This document shows, piece by piece, positions 13,312 through 17,851 of a stretch of DNA of 17,851 nt (positions are counted from its first letter, which is position 1; every line of letters starts with the position of its first letter). Source of the stretch: Thioalkalivibrio sp. Lineage in GTDB: Bacteria > Pseudomonadota > Gammaproteobacteria > Ectothiorhodospirales > Ectothiorhodospiraceae. A program made the translations under genes and the position numbers. The stretch is from contig PUOZ01000370.1 of assembly GCA_003553165.1 (NCBI GenBank), positions 1-17,851 on the forward strand, written 5' to 3'. The notes beneath the pieces were generated by a model, which worked only from the letters and a program-made list of their open reading frames with translations, was not told where the DNA came from and ran no database searches.

Positions 13312-13346
13312 GTATGCGATTGATCCAGCGAAATCCGGTCGCATAC
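13312..13346. repeat. 8-bp inverted repeat GTATGCGA / TCGCATAC
   Basis: Perfect arms at 13312-13319 and 13339-13346 with a 19-nt spacer, between the stop of the GGDEF-EAL gene (13408) and the start of the duplicated-motif gene (13218), both minus strand. It has no U-run; it could be an operator for the downstream gene or a weak transcript-end hairpin. Confidence 0.4.
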
Positions 13347-13407
13347 CCTTGAGGGCCCTCCCGAAACACGGCCGGTTGGGAATGGTACCTCGGCGTCCTG
13401 CCGCTCA

Positions 13408-16284
13408 TCATCTGCGACTTGAGCCTGACGTTTTCCCGCTCGGGGTCCTGAACTGAGACAAAGGCGCGACGGAAGCCGCCGGGGGGGTGTCTTCAGGCGC
13501 GTTGACGCTCGCTGCCCGCAGCAGGGCATCGAAGCCCTCTGCCGGCACCGGGCGTGAGAAGAGATAGCCCTGGGCATAGTCACAGCCCATCTCTTCAAGA
13601 ATTCTCTTCTGCCCCTCTGTCTCCACACCTTCGGCAATCGCCTTGAAACCGAGCGTATGCGCCATCACGACGATGGCCTCCGATAGCGCGCGATCGCTGG
13701 CGTCCGTTTCCAGGTTGCTGACGAAGGTCTTGTCGATCTTGAGGTAGTCGATATGGAACCGCTTCAGGTAGGCGAGGGAGGAGTAGCCGGTGCCGAAGTC
13801 GTCGATCGCCACCTGGACGCCGGCGTCGCGCAGCCGGAGCAGCTTTTCGTTGATCTTGGCCGCCGCCTTGAGCAGGACGCCCTCCGTAATCTCCACCACG
13901 AGCGCTTCGCCCGGTAAGCCGATTTCCTTCAGATAATCCAGCCAGTCGTTCTCGCTGGCGCCCTCGGCCAGAAACTGGACCGGCGACCGGTTCACGCTGA
14001 CCTGAAAGTGGGGGTTGTAGCGGCTGCGCCATTCTCGGGCTCGGTTGCTGGCCTCCTGGAAGACCCAGTTGCCGATCTGGTAGATCGCCCCGGTCTCCTC
14101 GGCCACCGGGATGAAATCCGCGGGACTGATGAAGCCGTCCTCCGGATGTTCCCAGCGCACCAGCGCCTCGCCCTTGTCGATGCGTCCGGTCGGGAGATGG
14201 ACGATCGGCTGGTAATGCACGTGAAATTGGCCCGCAGCCAGCGCCTGGTGAAGGTCGCGCACCATCCGCATGCGTTGCTGCGCGGCCTCCTGCATCGCCG
14301 CGGTGAAGTAGTTGAAGCGGTTGCGGCCGTTCTGTTTCGCCGCGAACATCGCCTGATCCGCGTTCTGCAGCAGCACATCGGTACGGGCGCCGTCTTCCGG
14401 GTACACGGTGATGCCGATGCTGGCTGACAGAAACACCTGTTCGTCGCCGAGCTGGTAGGGCTGGCACAGCGACGCGATGATCGCCTGCGCGATCCGTCCC
14501 ACGATATTGACATCCCGGAACTCGTTGAGGATGACCGTGAATTCGTCGCCCCCGAGTCGCGCCACCGTGTCCGAGTCGCGCACGCAGGCCTTGATCCGTT
14601 GCGAGGCCTCGAGCAGAAGTTCGTCGCCCATGTGATGCCCCAGGGTGTCGTTCACCTCCTTGAAGCGGTCGAGATCGATGTACAGCAGGGCCAGATGGAT
14701 GCTGTCGCGCTGGGCACGCTTGATGCCATGTTCGAGCCGGTCGAAGAAGAGTCGGCGATTCGGCAGTTCGGTCAGGGAGTCGTAGTTGGCCTGGGTCCAG
14801 ATAAGGCTGTCGGCCTTCTTCTTTTCGGTCACATCCGAGAACAGCGCGACCCGGCGATGGACCCGCCCCCCGGCGTCATGAATCGTATTGATGGTCAGCC
14901 ACTCCGGAAACTCCTCGCCGTTCTTGCGGCGGTTCCAGATCTCGCCCTGCCAGCGACCGGTGCGGTCCAGTTGTTGCCACACGGCTTGGTAAAACGCCGC
15001 GTTCTGGCGTCCGGAATTGAGAATCCTCGGGTTCCGTCCGATCACCTCCTCCTCCCGGTAGCCGGTGGTCTCCGTGAAGGCCGGGTTGATCGCGACGATC
15101 CGGTTCTCCTCGTCGGTGATCATCATGGCCTCGCTGGAGTTCTGATAGACCATTGCCGCGAGCCGCAATGCTTCCTCGGTCTTGCTGCGCTCGATGGCGA
15201 TCCCGGCGAGGTTTGCCGCCTGCACAAGGGCCGAGAGCTCCCGGGGCGTCGGCCTGTGTGGCGCACGTCGATAGACGGCGAAGGTCCCCAGCAATTTACC
15301 CGAGGCGGCGAACACGGGTTCCGACCAGGCCGATCCGATGCCTGCCTCGGTGGCGAGGCTCCGGAATCGTTCCCAGAAGGGGTGGCGGCCGACGTCTTCG
15401 ACGATCACCCGTTTGCGGGTAAACGCGGCCGCGCCACAGGAACCGACATCCGGTCCGATCTCCAGACCCTGGATCGCGTCATTGTAGGATGCGGGAAGGC
15501 TGGGAGCCGCCACGGTGAGCAGTCGTCTTCCGCTCTCGTCGAGAAGCAGGATGCTGCACCGGATGCCGGGGTCTTCCTTCTCCAGCCCGAGGACAATGGC
15601 GTCGAGAATCTGGTTCAGGGGCGCGGCCTTCGCCAGCAATTCCAGCACCTGGTTGCGGACCCGCTCCCGCTGTTGGGCCGACTGGCGCTCGAAGCGCTCG
15701 ACGATCATCTCGGTCAGAGTCCGATGTATGCGATGCGCCAACGCGATCATGAACGCTGCGAACAGGATCACGACCAGTGACATCGTGTTCGAGAGCGGAT
15801 GTGAGGGTTCGGCGAAACGGAACACCAACGGGAGCGTTACCAGGATTGCAAAGCTGATCGCCGACCAGCGCAGGGCCGCGAGCGACGTGACCGCCCCGGC
15901 CGTGAGGCCCGCGATCATGAAGGCGAGAAGGCCCTGGTGCGGCAGGCTGTCTACTGGGAACAGGAAGTAGCCGGCGCTCCCCCAGCCGAGCGCGGAGAAG
16001 AGTATCCCGACCTGCGCGGCCCTGGCCCAGGGCTCGACCGCCTCCGGGTGGGGCTCCGCGTGGCGGAAGCCAACCGTGACCGCCAGGCGAAAGGCAATGA
16101 TCAGGTAGATCGCCACGATCCAGGTCAGGATGGCAGCATGGTCGACCACCGGCCATAGGAACACCGCGACCAGGGTGCTGACGACGAAGGCGGAGAACTG
16201 CGAGAACAATGATGCATCGAAGATCATCCGTACCTGCTCGGCGCGGACCTGCGTCATCACCCGGACATCCGTTTCGCTCGTCAT
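13408..16284 (-). CDS. membrane GAF-PAS-GGDEF-EAL cyclic-di-GMP enzyme
   Basis: A 958-residue inner-membrane signalling protein. The N-terminal region has about six hydrophobic helices (27-47, 51-71, 90-108, 118-137, 142-157, 165-183), then a helical linker, a GAF domain (about 212-365), a PAS domain with PAC (about 372-490), GGDEF (about 497-660) and EAL (about 672-925). The diguanylate cyclase site is intact: LYIDLDRFKEVND, and RLGGDEF with GGDEF at 578-582. The inhibitory I-site RxxD is present (Arg569-Asp572), five residues upstream. The phosphodiesterase residues are also kept: EAL 706-708, Asn765, Glu798, Asp828/Asp829 in DDFGTGYSS, Lys849 and Glu885. It could therefore make and degrade c-di-GMP. 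The ATG at 16284 has GGAG 5 nt upstream. The tail after residue 925 is low-complexity. Confidence 0.95.
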   Translation of the reverse strand: MTSETDVRVMTQVRAEQVRMIFDASLFSQFSAFVVSTLVAVFLWPVVDHAAILTWIVAIYLIIAFRLAVTVGFRHAEPHPEAVEPWARAAQVGILFSALGWGSAGYFLFPVDSLPHQGLLAFMIAGLTAGAVTSLAALRWSAISFAILVTLPLVFRFAEPSHPLSNTMSLVVILFAAFMIALAHRIHRTLTEMIVERFERQSAQQRERVRNQVLELLAKAAPLNQILDAIVLGLEKEDPGIRCSILLLDESGRRLLTVAAPSLPASYNDAIQGLEIGPDVGSCGAAAFTRKRVIVEDVGRHPFWERFRSLATEAGIGSAWSEPVFAASGKLLGTFAVYRRAPHRPTPRELSALVQAANLAGIAIERSKTEEALRLAAMVYQNSSEAMMITDEENRIVAINPAFTETTGYREEEVIGRNPRILNSGRQNAAFYQAVWQQLDRTGRWQGEIWNRRKNGEEFPEWLTINTIHDAGGRVHRRVALFSDVTEKKKADSLIWTQANYDSLTELPNRRLFFDRLEHGIKRAQRDSIHLALLYIDLDRFKEVNDTLGHHMGDELLLEASQRIKACVRDSDTVARLGGDEFTVILNEFRDVNIVGRIAQAIIASLCQPYQLGDEQVFLSASIGITVYPEDGARTDVLLQNADQAMFAAKQNGRNRFNYFTAAMQEAAQQRMRMVRDLHQALAAGQFHVHYQPIVHLPTGRIDKGEALVRWEHPEDGFISPADFIPVAEETGAIYQIGNWVFQEASNRAREWRSRYNPHFQVSVNRSPVQFLAEGASENDWLDYLKEIGLPGEALVVEITEGVLLKAAAKINEKLLRLRDAGVQVAIDDFGTGYSSLAYLKRFHIDYLKIDKTFVSNLETDASDRALSEAIVVMAHTLGFKAIAEGVETEGQKRILEEMGCDYAQGYLFSRPVPAEGFDALLRAASVNAPEDTPPAASVAPLSQFRTPSGKTSGSSRR

Positions 16285-16726
16285 CCGTTCTCCAGACCGT
16301 TACGTTGTAGCGCGTTAAAGCCAGAGAGAATAGAGCAAATTCCGGAGCGGATGAACGCCAGCAGCCTGTCGGGCTTGGGCGCCCTTAGCGAGCCGGGTGG
16401 GAGGGCGAGGGCAGTTTTCCATGATGTCGAGGCGCATGGTGGTTCTAAGCAAGGAGAGATCAGGGGAAAAATGCACCGCTCTCCCACCGGCGCAGTCGGA
16501 ACTGCCCAAGTCCGACAGGCTGCCAGGGCGCGGCATGCGTGAAACCGGAAGCCCACGGGTAGACGGAAACCCGGTTGACGGGCGCAAGGCCAGGGCAGGA
16601 CACTTCACGGGTGGCGGTCCGTTTGCCGGATCGTCCTACGCCCGCGTCGGCCTCGTCTCTGCGAGTGCAGTTTGTGCATATCGATGGCCGTGCGGGCGAC
16701 AATAAACGTGACTTGGAGAAGACGAG
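16285..16726. other. 442-bp divergent intergenic region
   Basis: This region separates the minus-strand GGDEF-EAL gene from the plus-strand CBS gene and must hold both promoters. Open frames of 60-100 codons exist but are Arg/Gly/Ser-rich, lack properly spaced ribosome sites, and cross the inverted-repeat element at 16362-16522, so I call none. I looked for a c-di-GMP riboswitch upstream of the GGDEF-EAL gene and saw no match to the GEMM core. The CBS gene has GGAG 8 nt before its ATG. Confidence 0.5.
16362..16522. mobile_element. 161-bp MITE-like inverted-repeat element
   Basis: Terminal arms CAGCCTGTCGGGCTTGGGC (16362-16380) and GCCCAAGTCCGACAGGCTG (16504-16522) are reverse complements over 19 bp with one mismatch. 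The complementarity continues inward in blocks: 16392-16403 with 16481-16491 (one bulge) and TTTTCC (16415-16420) with GGAAAA (16465-16470). The element is flanked by direct CCAG at 16358-16361 and 16523-16526, as expected of a 4-bp target duplication. There is no transposase inside. Alternatives are a decayed insertion-sequence end pair or a large structured leader. Confidence 0.5.
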
Positions 16727-17185
16727 ATGTCTGTCGGGGAGATCTGTAACAGAGAGGTCGTGGTCATCGACCGCAAGGCCTCGGTGTACGAGGCCGCCCG
16801 CATGATGCGGAACCAGCACGTCGGCAGCCTGGTGGTGGTCGACGAGGATTCGCACATGCCGATGAAGCCAGTCGGTATCGTCACCGACCGGGATCTGGTG
16901 GTGGAGATCATGGCCAAGGAGGTGCCCGAGGAGGCATTGGCCACCGGCGACATCATCGCGCCCGAACTCCTCACCGCGCGCGAAAGCGACGGTGTCTGGG
17001 AGACCATCTTGCGGATGCGTGCCATGGGCGTGCGGCGTCTGCCGGTCGTCGACCCGGGTGGCAACCTGTGCGGCATGCTTACCATGGACGACCTTCTGAA
17101 GTTCATTGCCGATGAGATGAGCGACCTCGTGCGTCTGGTACGCCGGGAGCATAAGCGCGAACAGGACACGCGTCCACCGGCCTGA
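16727..17185 (+). CDS. two-CBS-domain protein
   Basis: A 152-residue cytosolic protein of two CBS domains (about 6-62 and 74-132) followed by a charged C-terminal tail (RLVRREHKREQDTRPPA). The nucleotide-contact motifs are GIVTDRDLVVEI (Thr53, Asp56) and GMLTMDDLLKFI (Thr119, Asp122). An insertion, DEDSHMPMKP, lengthens the first domain relative to the CBS protein at 2823. The likely ligand is an adenine nucleotide, but there is no effector domain. The start is supported by GGAG 8 nt upstream of the ATG. It is transcribed divergently from the GGDEF-EAL gene, across the inverted-repeat element, and convergently with the lipoprotein gene. Confidence 0.9.
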   Translation: MSVGEICNREVVVIDRKASVYEAARMMRNQHVGSLVVVDEDSHMPMKPVGIVTDRDLVVEIMAKEVPEEALATGDIIAPELLTARESDGVWETILRMRAMGVRRLPVVDPGGNLCGMLTMDDLLKFIADEMSDLVRLVRREHKREQDTRPPA

Positions 17186-17208
17186 CGGCGGCGGGAAGGT
17201 CGGCGGGG

Positions 17209-17238
17209 GTGGCGCCCGTTCCGAACCGCGGGCGCCAC
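17209..17238. terminator. GC-rich hairpin between convergent genes
   Basis: GTGGCGCCC (17209-17217) and GGGCGCCAC (17230-17238) form a perfect 9-bp stem with a 12-nt loop. It lies 23 nt after the CBS stop and 23 nt after the stop of the converging minus-strand gene, so it is placed to serve both. No T-run. Confidence 0.5.
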
Positions 17239-17261
17239 GGTTCTCGCCGATGGCTGCCGAT

Positions 17262-17747
17262 TCACCAGCGCGGGGGAGATCCGTCCAAGCGGTCGAGCAT
17301 GCGCTGCCTGAAGGCGTCCCGCGTGGTCGAAACGCCGTGCCCGTACGCCTGACCGTCGCCGTGCCCCCGTTCGCGCTGGAACCGCTGATCCGCCCAGGGA
17401 ACGTCGAACCGAGCGGCGTAGCCGTCAGGATGTTCCCGGCCGTCCCGCGCTGGCGAAGCGCCGGGCGCCCGCTGAATCGTGATGTCCGTGCCACTCCGGT
17501 CCCGGGTCACAACCTTGTGCCCGTCGCGGTACCGTGTGATCCGCGTTTCCGCAACAGGGGATGCGCTGTCATGCGGGACGACTGCGGTCGAGGCGGCCTG
17601 CGGTTGCGGGTGCATGCCGGCTACGGCGCAACCCGACGTACCCTGGGTCAGGAGGGCGATCAATCCGACCAGAACGAGGCCGCCGGTTCCCGGCTGCCCG
17701 TGCGTTGCGCGCAGCCCGCGCGTCCGCTTCCGGCTCCCGGTCACCAT
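17262..17747 (-). CDS. probable lipoprotein or exported hypothetical protein
   Basis: A 161-residue frame from the ATG at 17747. A basic N-terminus (MVTGSRKRTRGLRATHGQ) precedes a hydrophobic stretch GGLVLVGLIALLTQGTSGC. The TSGC sequence (Cys40) could be a weak lipobox, with Gly at -1 but Thr rather than Leu at -3. The mature part is hydrophilic, rich in Arg, Asp, Gly and His (ITRYRDGHKVVTRDRSGTD, then QRERGHGDGQAYGHG), and may be largely unstructured. No domain is recognised. The ribosome site is weak, and the frame is open upstream to the window edge at 17851, so the start is uncertain. The long N-terminal region before the hydrophobic segment is unusual for a lipoprotein. Confidence 0.55.
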   Translation of the reverse strand: MVTGSRKRTRGLRATHGQPGTGGLVLVGLIALLTQGTSGCAVAGMHPQPQAASTAVVPHDSASPVAETRITRYRDGHKVVTRDRSGTDITIQRAPGASPARDGREHPDGYAARFDVPWADQRFQRERGHGDGQAYGHGVSTTRDAFRQRMLDRLDGSPPRW

Positions 17748-17851
17748 TTCCGACCCGCCGCGGCGTGTGTCGGTCGGCCCCGGTCCTGGTCGGCCCGTTG
17801 CGACGGGTGCCCATGGCCTTGACCCTTTCCCTGTCCGTTCCGGCCTTCCGG

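Noticed and set aside
14599..15780. 393-codon plus-strand frame
   Set aside because: Lies entirely opposite the GAF-PAS-GGDEF coding region, which has intact motifs in the minus frame.
16285..16726. Possible c-di-GMP riboswitch upstream of the GGDEF-EAL gene
   Set aside because: No match to the conserved GEMM core or its tetraloop-receptor elements was seen. The strongest structure is the long inverted repeat, which is better explained as MITE-like.
16460..17494. 344-codon minus-strand frame opposite the CBS gene
   Set aside because: The plus strand encodes a clear two-CBS protein with a ribosome site. The antisense frame has no domain and runs through the MITE-like repeat.
1..17851. CRISPR array, defence island or integrated phage
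   Set aside because: No regularly spaced repeats, no cas, restriction or toxin-antitoxin genes, and no phage structural or integrase genes were found. Gene content looks like ordinary chromosomal housekeeping and accessory functions.

Overview
The window is GC-rich chromosomal DNA with densely packed single-copy genes and no phage or plasmid hallmark. It most resembles a gammaproteobacterium. The pointers are a host-attachment-family protein, a DsrC/TusE-family sulfur-relay protein, a cytochrome b561, a GGDEF-EAL protein and a tRNA with an encoded CCA end. A sulfur-oxidising or related Chromatiales-type host is a plausible guess, but no 16S or ribosomal marker is present, so this is inference.

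Layout. Positions 1-488 hold the N-terminal part of a class I SAM methyltransferase (minus strand, cut by the window edge). Positions 646-6694 are a run of plus-strand genes: an alpha/beta hydrolase with Cys instead of Ser at the nucleophile elbow, a VKOR-thioredoxin fusion, a two-CBS-domain protein, protein-L-isoaspartate methyltransferase (pcm), an unrecognised helical protein, a rhomboid protease, a host-attachment-family protein, and a DsrC/TusE-like protein lacking its C-terminal cysteine. Most of these have their own upstream gap, so they look like separate small transcription units rather than one operon. Positions 6764-10261 (minus) encode a 1165-residue protein that I assign, with moderate confidence, to the pyrophosphate-dependent PEP carboxykinase family.

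Positions 10370-12333 (minus) form a co-directional envelope set: cytochrome b561, a DUF4399-type exported protein, a PCu(A)C-like copper chaperone that has lost its methionine ligands, and a 58-residue ORF starting 1 nt after the chaperone stop. A tRNA-Val(CAC) follows at 12540-12614 on the plus strand, with a recognisable promoter and intrinsic terminator. Next come a small exported protein built from a duplicated motif (minus, with its own intrinsic terminator), a 958-residue membrane GAF-PAS-GGDEF-EAL c-di-GMP protein (minus), a 161-bp MITE-like inverted repeat in the divergent intergenic region, a second two-CBS-domain protein (plus) and a probable lipoprotein (minus).

Functional themes are thiol/disulfide and metal chemistry in the envelope (VKOR-Trx, cytochrome b561, PCuAC-like), small-ligand sensing (two CBS proteins, GGDEF-EAL) and an unusual anaplerotic/gluconeogenic enzyme. 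No defence system, CRISPR array or complete transposase was seen. The best candidates for something undescribed are the exported duplicated-motif protein, the cyt b561/DUF4399/PCuAC-like/58-aa set, the Cys-nucleophile hydrolase and the DsrC-like protein with rearranged cysteines.
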